A DNA stretch of 64,000 bases from Ryuthela nishihirai (taxonomy: Eukaryota > Arthropoda > Arachnida > Araneae > Heptathelidae). The stretch is taken from contig JAWZYU010000028.1 in NCBI GenBank assembly GCA_038380435.1, positions 19,638,201 through 19,702,200 on the forward strand, in the 5' to 3' direction. Of the stretch, positions 11,290 to 22,688 are shown piece by piece. The notes beneath the pieces are model-generated. The model searched no databases. It saw only the letters and a program-made list of their open reading frames with translations, and was not told the DNA's origin. Position numbers and translations under genes: made by a program. The number at the start of each line of letters is the position of its first letter. Position 1 is the stretch's first letter.

Positions 11290-11862
11290 AATCGAATGCG
11301 AGATGAACAGGTTAAAATCGCATTTAGAGCCGCACGGTCATATACACGGGTCCAATGTAACAGAAGGTTTCTCGCATAATGGTAAATTGCGGATACTGCT
11401 TTTCTATTGGTGGGATTGCTCCCGCGGCTGGTTCTTCGGACCAATCGCTGAAGGACCAAAGAGGATTTTTCTCCCCTTTAAAGGCGCCCGAACTTCAACT
11501 CTCCCATAGAAGCATGTGGTTGGCCTTGCCGAAAGGCTCGCTCGTAAATTACGACGAAACGCTGCTCCAGCTCTGGAGGCAGAAGTTTTCTTTAGCTTTT
11601 TTTTCTTCACTCAGCCGATCGTGACTTGACTTGTAAAACCTTCCTTTTTTTCTGAAAGGTGTCCGAAATGCGAGTCGAAAACGTCTTTTTAATCTCGCGA
11701 TGACTCTGCCTAAAATAGGATGCGCAGTTCAGCTGTTCCCGTGTTAGTTCGTGTGACAAGTTCAAGGCCTTGGCTCCCCGGGTGTGGTGGTTTGCTTGCA
11801 GTACTTTTGACGTTGCTAGGAAACCGCATTACAGGGAAGTGACGCCTGAAGTGATATTAGTG
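11290..11862 (+). promoter_or_regulatory. Promoter-like island with CCAAT boxes and possible X-box
   Basis: GC-rich relative to its flanks. It contains ATTGG (11406-11410), CCAAT (11441-11445) and, at 11812-11824, GTTGCTAGGAAAC, which fits the RFX X-box pattern (RYYRYY, short spacer, RRNRAC). An ATG at 11863 follows 38 bp after the X-box. The motif match is seen; that it drives a gene is inferred. Confidence 0.33.
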
Positions 11863-11937
11863 ATGGCTTCGGAAGATGCTCGTGACTGTGGTTCAAGGTG
11901 TTTTGTTATCTACACGAGTAACAAATTCAAACCATAA
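11863..11937 (+). CDS. Possible short first exon after X-box
   Basis: ATG with purine at -3 and G at +4 opens a 24-codon frame starting MASEDARDCGS and ending at TAA. A weak splice donor (CAAG|GTGTTT) follows codon 11, so this may be a first coding exon of a longer gene. No family is recognised; the call rests on position downstream of a promoter-like island. Confidence 0.2.
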   Translation: MASEDARDCGSRCFVIYTSNKFKP

Positions 11938-12179
11938 ATTGATATCATCTAAGTTTTTCTCTGTCATAAATCAAAAACAAACCGAAGAACCCATCTTCAT
12001 TGTTCTGTTTACGGCTGACGGTCATATAATTTCTGAAGTGAGGAGGAAAATGTTTTTATTAATTTCATGGCAAGAAAAATCTTTCATAAATGAACTGATG
12101 CAAGAAACACTAAGAGGCGGAGATACCGCAAGATTTTATCGAAGCAGTCATTTATAAGGAAGCAAAAATAACGATTGTA

Positions 12180-12689
12180 CAGTCGCTCAAAAAAGTATCC
12201 GAACACTATAATTGATTACAGAATTCAGAAAAAAAATCTGGCAAAGATTTTTTTTAGAAATTAGCGATTTGGCAACCTTCGTATCACGTGATTACAGAAT
12301 TCAGGAAAAATATCTGGGGCGTGTACAGCAACTGTACACGCTCCAGTTACCGTTCACAGCAAACGGGAGCGTGTGCAGTTACTGCACACGCTCCAGTTTG
12401 CTGTGAACGGTAACTGCACACGCTCAATATTTCTGTGAGTGAGCCCACACGATCTAGTATCAAAATAATATGACCACCTACAGTCGCTCAAAAAAAAGTA
12501 TCCGAACACTATGGTTGATTACAGAATTTAGAAAAAAAATCTGGCAACGATCTTTTAGAAAATAGTGAGCTGGCAACCTTCGTGACACGAAGGTTGCCAG
12601 ATCACTAATTTCTAAAAAAATCGTTGCCAGATATTTTTTCTGAGTTCTGTAATCAACCATAGTGTTCGGATACTTTTTTTGAGCGACTG
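12180..12689. mobile_element. Composite Tc1/mariner-type MITE
   Basis: Bounded by inverted ends CAGTCGCTCAAAAAAGTATC and its complement, with TA on both sides (12178-12179, 12690-12691), as in the IS630-Tc1-mariner superfamily. The right part (12481-12689) is a complete palindromic unit of its own flanked by TA. The left part carries one arm plus a chain of hairpins built on GCGTGTACAG and GCGTGTGCAG. At the junction is GTATCAAAATAATATGACC, which matches the end of the Tc1-like element at 54,962-54,988. Non-coding, so moved by a transposase in trans. Confidence 0.88.
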
Positions 12690-12691
12690 TA

Positions 12692-13235
12692 CTCACGATT
12701 TTCTGAAAAATATATTATTTCTTATGAAGCCTACTTGGCATGAAAATCTAATATGCCATAGAGAAAATCTGTAAGGAGAGATCTCACCAGAGAGAATTTC
12801 TAGAGGAAAAATATCCATGCTTAATTCGAGGTTAGAACACCTCCACAGCTAATAACTTGGTCACTCTGATTTTGGCTAGAAGAAAAATCGGAACTGATCG
12901 ACTCCTGCATTTCTCTAAACCATGTCGTATGATTTCCCCTTCTGACGATCTTAACGGGGAACGAAAACTGCTTTCTGAATCAAAGTTAGGTGGCAGAAGA
13001 TCTGCTACTGAAAAACTGTCAAATGTACGTTCTTAGATAATAAGTGTATAATTTTAGTGTAAAAGGTTTGGAATTGAACAAGATTCTGTACTTAATACAA
13101 ACGTTAATATTAACCTTTCCATGTGAAAAGTATTGTTTCGCTAAGTTTTAATCTACACCAGAAATACTGCAAAACCGATGTTTTTGGCTATAAGTAATTT
13201 TTAAGAGCCATCTAATAAAAGTACAGCAAATCTGA
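12692..13235. other. Spacer with possible piggyBac-like left end
   Basis: No gene. TTAACCTTTCCATG near 13110 and, beyond the next SINE, CGAAAGGGTTAA near 13722 could be the two ends of a decayed TTAA-type element split by the SINE insertion; the ends do not match beyond the first bases. Confidence 0.25.
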
Positions 13236-13620
13236 GTTGGGTTGTTTTACCTCTGAGCGGCACTTTTTTGCACACCATGGGCTAAATGGCCAGGCCACAA
13301 GGACCCTGAAGGCTCAGAGAAGGTTGGTGCAGGGGACCCACTGGAACAACTGTTGGGAGACAGATGGTAGTCTCCCGGCAAGGCCATCCAGCGTGTTCTT
13401 TAACGTGCACAGGGTATGGCTCTCCCGCACACGGGGCCACTGCTTAACGTCCATCCGACGGACGGCGGCCTTTTCAAGCCCATCGGTGTCCCCTACTGAC
13501 CGTGGACATGGCGGGGAATTTTGCAGATATAAATCTCAACGCTGACCCAGCTGGGACTCGAACCTGGGAACTACAGATTACAAGCCTGGCGCGCTACCGA
13601 CTGAGTCACCCCCCCCCCCC
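13236..13620 (-). mobile_element. SINE-A, full length
   Basis: Complete minus copy ending in a C-run at the head side. No clear target duplication is seen. Confidence 0.9.
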
Positions 13621-14050
13621 TACTTTGTAGAGGTGACATCTAGTGCTTTATGGTGAAACTAGATACTCAGCCAGTAGCAAGAACTCTTTATACATTAAGG
13701 TTTAAAATGCCACCGACAGGGCCGAAAGGGTTAAGAATGATTTTAAACAGAAAAGATGTGAATAAACTGCATATCGATTAGGGGCAGTTTTGAAACCTGC
13801 CAGCAACCTACAAACACTACTATGATTATCTGTATCTAGATTTAAACTTAATCACTGGAAGAACTTTCTATTTTATCATTTCGCCTATCAAAAGTATATC
13901 TGTGTTTCTATACCACAGGTTACGAAAATACGACTTACTTATTCAGTCATATCTTAAATCAACTTTCTCTTTAGTGATATGGATTTTTATGCCTTTTTCG
14001 ATAACATATGTTAGAGAATATAATGTAAAATCTACGGTAAATAATTAAAC
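13621..14050. other. AT-rich spacer
   Basis: No gene recognised. Contains AAAGGGTTAA near 13726. Confidence 0.45.
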
Positions 14051-14060
14051 TTATTGCTAA

Positions 14061-14839
14061 ATTTGGTAGTTTTACCTCTGAGCGGGGGTGGCTCAGTCGG
14101 TAGCGCGCCAGGCTCGTAATCTGTAGTTCCCAGGTTCGAGTCCCAGCTGGGTCAGCGTTGAGATTTTTCTCCGCAAAATTCCCCGCCCGGCCCACGGTCA
14201 GTAGGGGACACCGATGGGCTTGGAAAGGCCGTCGTCCGTCGGATGGGATGTTAAGCCGTGGCCTCGTGTGCGGGAGAGCCATACCCTGTACACGTTAAAG
14301 AACACGCTGGATGGCCTTGACGGGAGGCTACCATCTGTCTCCCAACAGCTGTTCCAGTGGGTCTCCTCCCCCAACCTTCTCTGAACCTTCGCGGTCCATG
14401 TGACCTGGCCATTTAGCCCATGGTGTGCAAAAAAGTGCCGCTCAGAGGTAAAACAACCCAACCCAACCTCTGAGCGGCCCTTTTTTGCACACCATGGGCT
14501 ACATGGCCAGGTCACAAGGACCCCGAAGGCTGAGAGAAGTTGGGGGAGTGGGGCCTACTGGAACAGCTGTTGGTAGACAGATAGTAGCCTCCCGTTAATG
14601 CCATTCAACGTGTTCTTTAATGTGTGAGGGTATGGCTCTCCCGCACACGGGGCCACTGATTAACGTCCCATCCGACGAACGGCGGCCTTTCCAAGCCCAT
14701 CAGTGTCCACTAGAGACCGTTGGCAGGGCGGGGAGTTTTGCATACTTAATCTCAACGCTGACCTAGTTGGGACTGGGAACTGCAAAATATGAGCCTGGTG
14801 TGCTACCAAATGACCCCAAACCACCCGCTCGCGCCTCCT
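14061..14839 (-). mobile_element. Older SINE-A interrupted by a younger one
   Basis: The outer copy is on the minus strand: its tail is at 14061-14085 and its body and head resume at 14466-14839. It is flanked by TTATTGCTAA (14051-14060, 14840-14849). It is more diverged than the inserted copy, as expected from the nesting order. Confidence 0.9.
14086..14465 (+). mobile_element. SINE-A nested inside another SINE-A
   Basis: Near-consensus plus copy inserted in the tail of the outer SINE. The 12-bp target duplication ACCTCTGAGCGG (14074-14085, 14466-14477) is itself SINE-A sequence. Confidence 0.93.
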
Positions 14840-15019
14840 TTATTGCTAAGTACATCCTCTGAGTATTCAATAATCTTCCAAATAAAATTGGACAAACAGA
14901 TGGATCAAATTACAACTCAGAATTTCTTTTCCTAATAAAAAAATTTTTCTTAAGATTCTAGAAAAAGTCTTAGAATACAAATCGTTTTACCTGCAATTCA
15001 AAGTGGAAAGTTATGGTTG

Positions 15020-15401
15020 GGTTGTTGTTTTACCTCTGAGCGGCACTTTTTTGCACACCATGGGTTAAATGGCCAGGTCACAAGGACCACAAAGTCTCAA
15101 AGAAGGTTGGGGGAGGGGACCCACTGGAACAGCTGTTGGGAGACAGATGGTAGCCTCCCGTCAAGGCCATCCAGCGTGTTCTTTAACGTGCACAGGGTAT
15201 GACTCTCCCGTACACGGGCCACGGCTTAATGTCCTATCCGACGGACGGCGGCATTTCCAAGCCCATCGGTGTCCCCTACTAAACGTGGGCAGGGCGGGGA
15301 ATTTTGCGGAGATAAATCTCAACGCTGACCCAGCTGGGATTCGAACCTGGGAACTACAGATTACGAGCCTGGCGCGCTACCGACTGAGCCACCCCCGCCC
15401 C
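15020..15401 (-). mobile_element. SINE-A, full length
   Basis: Complete copy with target duplication GGAAAGTTATGGTTG (15005-15019, 15402-15416); the last bases merge with the GGTTGGG tail. Confidence 0.92.
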
Positions 15402-15416
15402 GGAAAGTTATGGTTG

Positions 15417-16134
15417 AAACCGTAATGATTAAAATTGCAATAACACTTCTGAACGTTACAGCACCTGCCCTGTAAATAAACGTCTGGAATCTCCTCTCTT
15501 ACGGACAGCCAGCTATTCAAAGCCGAACTTCTTTATGTAAACTGATCGTCTCCATTTGAAACGAGCTCCCATATTTACTGCGAATTTTTTAAACTGTTGC
15601 CTAAGAAACCGGTTTGAAACCTGTCTTCTCTTTCGTCAACAAGATTGTTACCGCCCAATCTGAAAACAGCATCCAGAATTGAACAAGAAAAAAAAACCTT
15701 TCTTCTACCTATTTGCTCTTCGCCGCCAAATGGTCACGCCAAACTGGCCGGCGTGGCGTCAGGCTCCTGAAGGCTGATCGCAGTAGGGCTTCCTGTAATT
15801 CCGTCAACATGCCCGTCGGCACCGCGTGACCACTTTCCTAAGCATCGGCAGTCTTTGTTACAGCGGTTGCCCAACACTTGGGCTGCACAAAACGATCGAG
15901 ATAATGTCCATCAGCAACTATAATGAAATTGTTTCCTGCTATTAGTTATCTGCAATTAATGGGCACGAAATTTATCGTCCCCGACGATTATAACGAAAGA
16001 CGTCACTGGGCGATATCAGGTTCGTTCCACGTACTGACGGGAAGGCTAGGAAGGTTTATTCGTTGCGCGTGCTCCGAGAGTCATTTAAATGAAAGGGGGG
16101 GGGGGTACATAATCAAGGTACGCCTTTAAATACA
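15417..16134. other. Spacer with GC-rich segment
   Basis: Bases 15720-16060 are GC-rich for this window. No supported reading frame, only a 68-codon frame at about 15923 with no signature. A run of 11 G lies near 16095-16105. Confidence 0.35.
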
Positions 16135-16345
16135 CCTATCCCTCAATTGACACTGAAGATAGATTCCGCACAAAACCGTGTAAATCGAAATCTTGAATTT
16201 TGCTATGTAAAACCGTGTAAAACGAAAAAAACACTAAAATGTGCATAATTCAGTTTCGATTTACACGGTTTTGATTTCGATTACACGGATTTCGATTTAC
16301 ACGGTTTTGTGCGGAACCTATCTTCAGTGTAAATCGAGGGATAGG
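16135..16345. mobile_element. Palindromic MITE, about 57-bp terminal repeats
   Basis: The left end CCTATCCCTCAATTGACACT and the complement of the right end agree over about 57 bp with few mismatches. The centre repeats ACCGTGTAAA-type words in both directions. The two flanks give no obvious target duplication, so the superfamily is not assigned. Non-coding. Confidence 0.75.
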
Positions 16346-16410
16346 TAGAGTAAAAAAAAATACTGATTTAAATAGCTAATTTTTGCATATTTGTAAGCTC
16401 CCTTATGAAC

Positions 16411-16757
16411 GAAGTCGGCTCAGCTGGTAACGCGCTAAGTTCGAGACCTGCACTTCCCAGTTCGAGTTCCAAATGTGTCAGCGTTAGATTTATCTCCAAT
16501 AACTTCCTCGGTGAAAATGTGAGCATAGTTGCTCTTGGAAAATCTTTCGTTGGATGGAATGTTAAGCCGTGGTTCGTGTGCAGGATCCTATGCGCTTTAA
16601 CGAAAACAGTGGATGGCCTAATCGGTGGGAGCTGGCTTACATTTATCTCTTAACGGCTTTCCAGTATATTCTCCACCTAGTTCTGAGCACTTGGTGTGCT
16701 TGTGATCTGCTATTTAACCCATTAGTGCAAAAAAAACAACGCTCAGAACAACCCACC
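16411..16757 (+). mobile_element. SINE-A, ancient copy
   Basis: Strongly diverged plus copy. Recognisable by GGCTCAGCTGGTAACGCGC, CCCAGTTCGAGTTCC, GTTAAGCCGTGGTTCGTGTG and the final CAACCCACC. Confidence 0.75.
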
Positions 16758-17536
16758 ACTTATGGTTCGATATTAACGATTTGTTGCATAATTTATAGGT
16801 CCCCCCCAAAAAAAAAACCTTAGTTATTTACTTTATATGCTGATTTTATGCTCAGACCTTTCCGTTCTCGCATATTATTATATTGCCAGGCTCCTGTCAG
16901 ATCTCTATGTTAATTGAGCTGCACAGAGAATAATTCTCACTCAGTTAAACTCATTATGTGACTATTCTGTTCCTAATCTATTATTCTGTGATCATTGCGC
17001 ATTATTACCTGGTTAATCACAAAGCCTAAAGCTTTATCTGCAGAATATAAAATAATTAAGATTTAACATTACAATCCTATATACATCCTCTTTTAGTATT
17101 AAAATATTTAGGAGAATTTAAATGCAATTAAACGTCAAAAAATAACAAAGTCTCAGATGGCTCGTTATTGAGTATGTCGAATATTTACATAAAAACATTG
17201 TTACTCTACTTCCAAACTTAAAGCCTATTTCTCAGCTTTCAAGCAAAGATTACTACTTAGCAGTAATTTCTTAAATGTGTGAATACAGCCGACCGAAATA
17301 CCAACTCTTTGAATCAATTCCATCTTCTAACCGAAGGTTCATGATTAGTCAATAATTCCTTAACCTTCTTTTCCCGTCCATATCCCCAATTCTATTGATT
17401 CCTATGCCACGAAATACTACAAAAAAAACTTCATTTCACAGATAGGTCAATTCGAAATCGATACATCGAATGCAGAAGATTCAAACATGGAGTCACAGTA
17501 TTTATTTGATGGTCGCCTTGCTTAAAATAACAATAT
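16758..17536. other. AT-rich spacer with SINE-B trace
   Basis: A decayed SINE-B fragment is visible at about 16884-16925 (GGCTCCTGTCAGATCTCT). Otherwise AT-rich with no gene. Confidence 0.4.
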
Positions 17537-17540
17537 TTAA

Positions 17541-18056
17541 CCCTTTCACGACTAAGGGAAACATTTTTCCCCATTTTAAAATTGGTGATTGTCGTATTTA
17601 ATTATAAGCTTATTTGCATTTTTTATACAGAATGTCAAAATAGAACGTATGCCGAACGCAACTACGTAAACGGGAACGTTTAGTCCATGTCCATCTTTGC
17701 AATAATGTTGCATCTGTGCAATGTCCATCTTTGCTTCACAACCAAAAGAAATTGCTTCGCAGAATATCGTAATTAGCACATCATTTTGTATAGTAATTTT
17801 ATTTCATAATTTTGTATTATTTTAGTTAACATTTTGTTATAATAAACCAATAAATAAAAGACATTGCATAATAAGCCTAACTATAATTTGTGTTACCTTT
17901 ATAGCCATTGGGAAAAATATTTCCCATAAAATTCCAAAAAAACTACACATTGTTATGTATTTTTCTTATGATTTTTATTTATTTTACGTCTAAACAAACT
18001 AAAATAAACAGTTGCATACTAATATTTACTCTTAGAAACCTTATGTCCTGAAAGGG
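17541..18056. mobile_element. piggyBac-like non-autonomous element
   Basis: The ends are CCCTTTCACGACTAAGG and, inverted, CCCTTTCAGGACATAAGG, each directly bordered by TTAA (17537-17540, 18057-18060). TTAA duplication and a CCC-starting terminal repeat are hallmarks of the piggyBac superfamily. The 516-bp interior is AT-rich with no transposase frame. GGGAAA-type words near both ends suggest sub-terminal inverted repeats. Confidence 0.78.
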
Positions 18057-18060
18057 TTAA

Positions 18061-18930
18061 AAGAACGTCAGATTTTGCAAATTATGTATTCGAAAAATTC
18101 TACTTTTTAAAAATAGAATGATGACTACATAGGAATTTCCCATCCCAAAACCAAAAGTGAGTAGTCAGAACGGTTTCAAAGTCAGACATTGGGACAGGAA
18201 CCTGAAAAAGACTGATACCACTGTTCTAGTACCTTGGTGCGAAAGGTTATTTCGCAGAGAACAAGTTCAGGAGCAAAACAGGAATTCTTTGAGAAAGGCG
18301 CTGAACCTGAGATTTTTTAATAGCCTTAAAAAGGTATTGGTACACCACATACAGTAGCATATTCCAGAGTTTGTGTTGCGGTGTGGAGAGTGAGGGAGAT
18401 TTTTTGCTTTATAAATTCATCCAAAGCATTTATGTAGAAGAAACTCTTTTTGCCATAAAAGATAGTGTTGGTATTAAGAAGGCAAAACAATCTTGTGTCT
18501 CAGAAAACCAAAAATAACAAATTGATAATTTCATTTCGTAGTATTAAATTCTGTTTATTCTTCCAGAGTTTCACATTAAACATAAAAAAATAGGCTCTGT
18601 CCCATTTTCTGTACTCTGACAAACTGCTTTAGTATCTTCTTACTCAATTGCAGTTAAAACGGTTTTCCCTAAACCGTGACTAAATTGTTTTATCATATTT
18701 TTATGATAATTTTAAAATCCCCAATCTTCTGTAACTGTCACTTCCTTTCGCCAAATTCGTTACTCATCCGTTACTTCATATAAATCAAAATTCCGTTTTT
18801 TCCTTTTTCTTTAAAATCGGGTCACGAGCCTAGTCTTCCCTGGGAAATCTGGCTTTCTGCCAAGGTACAGAGCGGCGGCGAATGATGATCCCGCCAGGAA
18901 TCATTTGGAGAGTTGAGGCACGCGCCTCGA
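18061..18930. other. AT-rich spacer, nothing recognised
   Basis: One 66-codon plus-strand frame at 18157-18357 has no identifiable feature. Confidence 0.4.
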
Positions 18931-18941
18931 TTCCCATTGAG

Positions 18942-19044
18942 TTGGGTTGGGTTGTTTTACCTCTGAGCGGCACCTTTTCGCACACCATGGGCTAAATGGC
19001 CAGGCCACAAGGACCCCGAAGGCTCAGAGAAGGGGAGGATTGGG
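18942..19044 (-). mobile_element. Extra SINE-A tail fragment
   Basis: About 100 bp of tail-side SINE-A directly abutting the complete copy in the same orientation. The target duplication encloses both pieces, so they may have inserted as one unit. Confidence 0.85.
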
Positions 19045-19432
19045 GGTTGGGTTGTTTTACCTCTGAGCGGCACTTTTTTTGCACATCATGGGCTAAGTGG
19101 CCAGGTCACATAGACCCCGAAGGCTCAGAGAAGTTTGGGGGAGGGGACCCACTGGAACAGCTGTTGGGAGACAGATGGTAGCCTCCCGTCAAGGCCATTC
19201 AGCGTGTTCTTTAACGTGCACAGGGTATGGCTCTCCTGCACACGGGGCCACGGCTTAACGTCCCATCCGACGGACGGCGGCCTTTTCAAGCCCATCGGTG
19301 TCCCCTACTGACCGTGGGCAGGGCGGGGAAATTTTGCGGAGATAAATCTCAACGCTGATCCAGCTGGGACTCGAACCTGGGAACTACAGATTACGAGCCT
19401 GGCGCGCTATCGACTGAGCCACCCCCGCCCCC
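19045..19432 (-). mobile_element. SINE-A, full length, in tandem with a tail fragment
   Basis: Complete copy. The duplication TCCCA(T/G)TGAG is at 18932-18941 and 19433-19442, outside the tandem pair. Confidence 0.92.
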
Positions 19433-19764
19433 TCCCAGTGAGAAAAGATTATTAATTTAAGTGCCGACACGATAAGAAACAACACTTAATAAATGACACA
19501 TAAAACAGCACACGATTATTCTCTACACGAATTTTTTATTTCTTGATACGTTCGGTTAAAGGCAAAAACGTTGGACAAAAATCTGAGATATATTAATGAG
19601 TCATCTGATCTTGGAGATATTGCCCAGATATTTGTTTCACCATAGAATAATTCATTTCAGCCTCCCATATTGTTTTTTTTAATCGATGGGGTTTCAGTTT
19701 GTGCAGAAGAAATTGTTAAACGTCCAGAACTGTTTCCCAAAATTTCAACACCTAATGATTCATA

Positions 19765-19969
19765 AAAAAAAAAATAAATACCCACTCAAGCAGCTGCTTG
19801 CCACAGAGGTCTGACAGGAGCCTGTCAGTTTATATGCCATAGTAGAAGGTCAGAGGATGGCAGGACCTCAGCAGAAAAACAACACAAACAGCCATGACCT
19901 TACCCGGGGCTCGAACCCAGGTCCCGTAGATCAGTAGCCAAGCGCGCTAACCACTCGGCCACGGAACGG
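19765..19969 (-). mobile_element. SINE-B, full length with target duplication
   Basis: Minus copy ending in an A/T-rich tail. Exact 12-bp duplication TAATGATTCATA at 19753-19764 and 19970-19981 proves insertion by target-site duplication. Confidence 0.9.
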
Positions 19970-19981
19970 TAATGATTCATA

Positions 19982-20435
19982 TCATTGATATATATGAATC
20001 TAACAATTTAAATGTTCTGGTTCAATAAGAAACTATCCTTTAAAATTTTATATAATCTTTTGGTTCAGAATTTTTTTTTAGGTAAAAAGATTCATTCAGC
20101 TCACTTCACTTTTACATAACTTTTCTGTTGCACGTGCATTTAATCACTATTTTGAAGAATTCATACTGATTTTATGAGCCATGAATCAGAAGAAATTTTA
20201 TAATGTTAGAGATTTAATTTTAAATCATAAATTTATTGTAATCAACGAAGACTGATAAAGCATGAATTTTGATAAATTTACTCTTAGTTTGACTCAGGAT
20301 AAAATTTTGGTCTTGGGTAACAACAAGTCACAGATGGGAAATCATTTGGAAAGTTCAAATCGTCACATTATTTTTCGTTCTAGTTTAAAAAACATTGAAG
20401 TAATAAGTTTTATATGTTCTGGGGACATTGAAACT
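19982..20435. other. AT-rich spacer, nothing recognised
   Basis: No gene or repeat is recognised. Confidence 0.45.
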
Positions 20436-20446
20436 TTTATAATTAT

Positions 20447-20835
20447 TTGGGGCGCATGTAGCTCAGTCGGTAGCGCGCCAGGCTCGTAATCTGTAGTTCC
20501 CAGGTTCGAGTCCCAGCCGAGTCAGCGTTGAGATTTATCTCCGCAAAAATTCCCCGCCCTGCCCACGGTCAGTAGGGGACACCGATGGGCTTGGAAAGGC
20601 CGCCGTCCTTCGGATGGGAGGTTAAGACGTGGTCCCGTGTGAGGGAGAGCCATACCCTGTGCACGTTAAAGAACACGCTGGATGGCCTTGACGGGAGGCT
20701 ACCATCTGTCTCCCAACAGCTGTTCCAGTGGGTCCCCTCCCCCAACCTTCTCTGAGCCTTCGGGGTCCATATGACCTGGCCATTTAGCCCATGGTGTGCA
20801 AAAAAGTGCCGCTCAGAGGTAAAACAACCCAACCC
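20447..20835 (+). mobile_element. SINE-A, full length
   Basis: Plus copy with a variant head (GGCGCATGTAGCTCAG). Duplication TTTATAATTAT at 20436-20446 and 20836-20846. Confidence 0.92.
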
Positions 20836-20978
20836 TTTATAATTATCACATCTTTAGTTCACCAAGCGCATAGCATTTGAGTAAAAATCCTGACGTTAAA
20901 TTAATTCCATAAATTACAACCGAAAACGCTTTATCCAAAACATCCTTCTCCCTTAATCAACTAATTCCCGTCACATTG

Positions 20979-21362
20979 GGGGCGGGGGTGGCTCAGTCGG
21001 TAGCGCGTCAGGCTCGTAATCTGTAGTTCCCAGGTTCGAATCCCATCTGGGTCAGTGTTGAGATTTATCTCCGCAAAATTCCCCGCCCTGCCCACGGTCA
21101 GCAGGGGACACCGATGGGCTTGGAAAGACCGGCGTCCGCCGTCGGATGGGACGTTAAGCCGTGACCCCGTGTACGGGAGAGCCATACCCTGTGCACGTTA
21201 AAGAACACGCTGGATGGCCTTGACGGGATGCTACCATCTGTCTCCCAACAGCTATTCCAGTGGGTCCCCTCCCCCAAACTTCTGAGCCTTCGGGGTCCAT
21301 GTGACCTGGCCATTTAGCCCATGGTGTGCAAAAAAGTGCCGCTCAGAGGTAAAACAACCCAA
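20979..21362 (+). mobile_element. SINE-A, full length
   Basis: Plus copy with exact duplication CCCGTCACATTG at 20967-20978 and 21363-21374; a few extra bases in the CGCCGTCGG segment. Confidence 0.93.
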
Positions 21363-21374
21363 CCCGTCACATTG

Positions 21375-22207
21375 AAATCAGTTTTATTCTCAACTCGATT
21401 TCATTCACCTTTAGAGTTGAGCAAAAGGGAACTCAACCGGCCAAGACGAGAGATCTTGACATTCTACGAGCAAGTGGCGAGCAGCAGTCCCACAATGATA
21501 ATAAATACTATGTTTAAACTGCACGAAAAAAAACCTCAGTGCAAATGACTTCAAATCCAGCCAGACGTATTTAATGGCAGCCTCCGGGAAGTATCCGAAT
21601 GGCCACCAAGGTCTTTCTCGCAGGGTCACGTCAGCGGACGACTCAACACACGAAAGGGCTAAAGTCCGTGCCACGAGCGCCAGCAGATCAACGCGCGTTC
21701 GCATCATGACGTGACGGACTTTGATACGTCACCGATTCCCCCCCCCCTCCATTGCGCCGTCATCGGAGAAGAGGCTAACTCTCTGAAAGGGGTATTCACC
21801 TCAAGGAGGCCACACCCAGCGGCAGGGGTCGCGACCCCGCTCCCAATATGCACCGCGCGAAGGTTAGCGGGAAAGATGCGGTCGCAACTGGAGCGTAAAG
21901 ATTTAAGAATCAGACTGTGAAGATGGGTTTTGGAATCAACTCATCTCGACTCGGTAGAAAGCATTAAGAGCTGACGAATTGGTTTGACCTGCACTCGAAA
22001 GCTGCAAGGAAAGGTTAAGAGCACTTAAAGAAGCAGAAGGCGCAACTACGAGCTGAATGGTAATTTCGAAAAATAATACACAAAATTGAAAATCTTTACT
22101 GTTATGGAGTCATTTAACCAGAACTTCTAAATGACGTTTTTTCAAATAATTATGACATGCGTATTAGATCTCTTATTTGAAGTACGAATTGTATAAACTT
22201 ATTTTTT
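21375..22207. other. Spacer with GC-rich promoter-like stretch
   Basis: Bases 21425-21910 are GC-rich with many CpG and include CATGACGTGACGG near 21704. Open frames on both strands overlap without signature. It may be a regulatory island; nothing in it shows direction. Confidence 0.3.
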
Positions 22208-22592
22208 GGTTGGGTTGTTTTACCTCTGAGCGGCACTTTTTTGCACACCATGGGCTAAATGGCCAGGTCACATGGACCCCGAAGGCTCAGAGAAGGTTGG
22301 GAGAGGGGCCCCACTGGAACAGCTGTTGGGAGACAGATGATAGCCTCCCGTCAAGGCAAGCCAGCGTGTTCTTTAACGTGCACATGGTATGGCTCTCCCG
22401 CACACGGGGCCACGGCTTAACGTTCCATCCGACGGACGGCGGCCTTTCCAAGCCCATCGGTGTCCCCTACTGACCGTGCGCAGGGCGGGGAGTTTTGCGG
22501 AGATAAATCTCAACGCTGACCCAGCTGGGACTCGAACCTGGGAACTACAGATTACGAGCCTGGCGCGCTACCGACTGAGCCACCCCCGCCCC
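22208..22592 (-). mobile_element. SINE-A, full length
   Basis: Complete near-consensus minus copy. No clear target duplication. Confidence 0.9.
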
Positions 22593-22644
22593 ACAGAATT
22601 AAGGTCACAGCTGCACTAGTCGTCTGCAATTTGGGAGCCCCTGA

Positions 22645-22688
22645 CTCTGTGGCAAGCAGCTGCTTGAGGGGGTATTGATTGATTGATT
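22645..22688 (+). mobile_element. SINE-B, 3' end fragment
   Basis: Only the last part of SINE-B (CTGTGGCAAGCAGCTGCTTG) with a short (GATT)n tail. Confidence 0.7.

Noticed and set aside
13110..13733. piggyBac-like element split by a SINE
   Set aside because: TTAACCTTTC and GAAAGGGTTAA stand on either side, but the ends do not match beyond about six bases.
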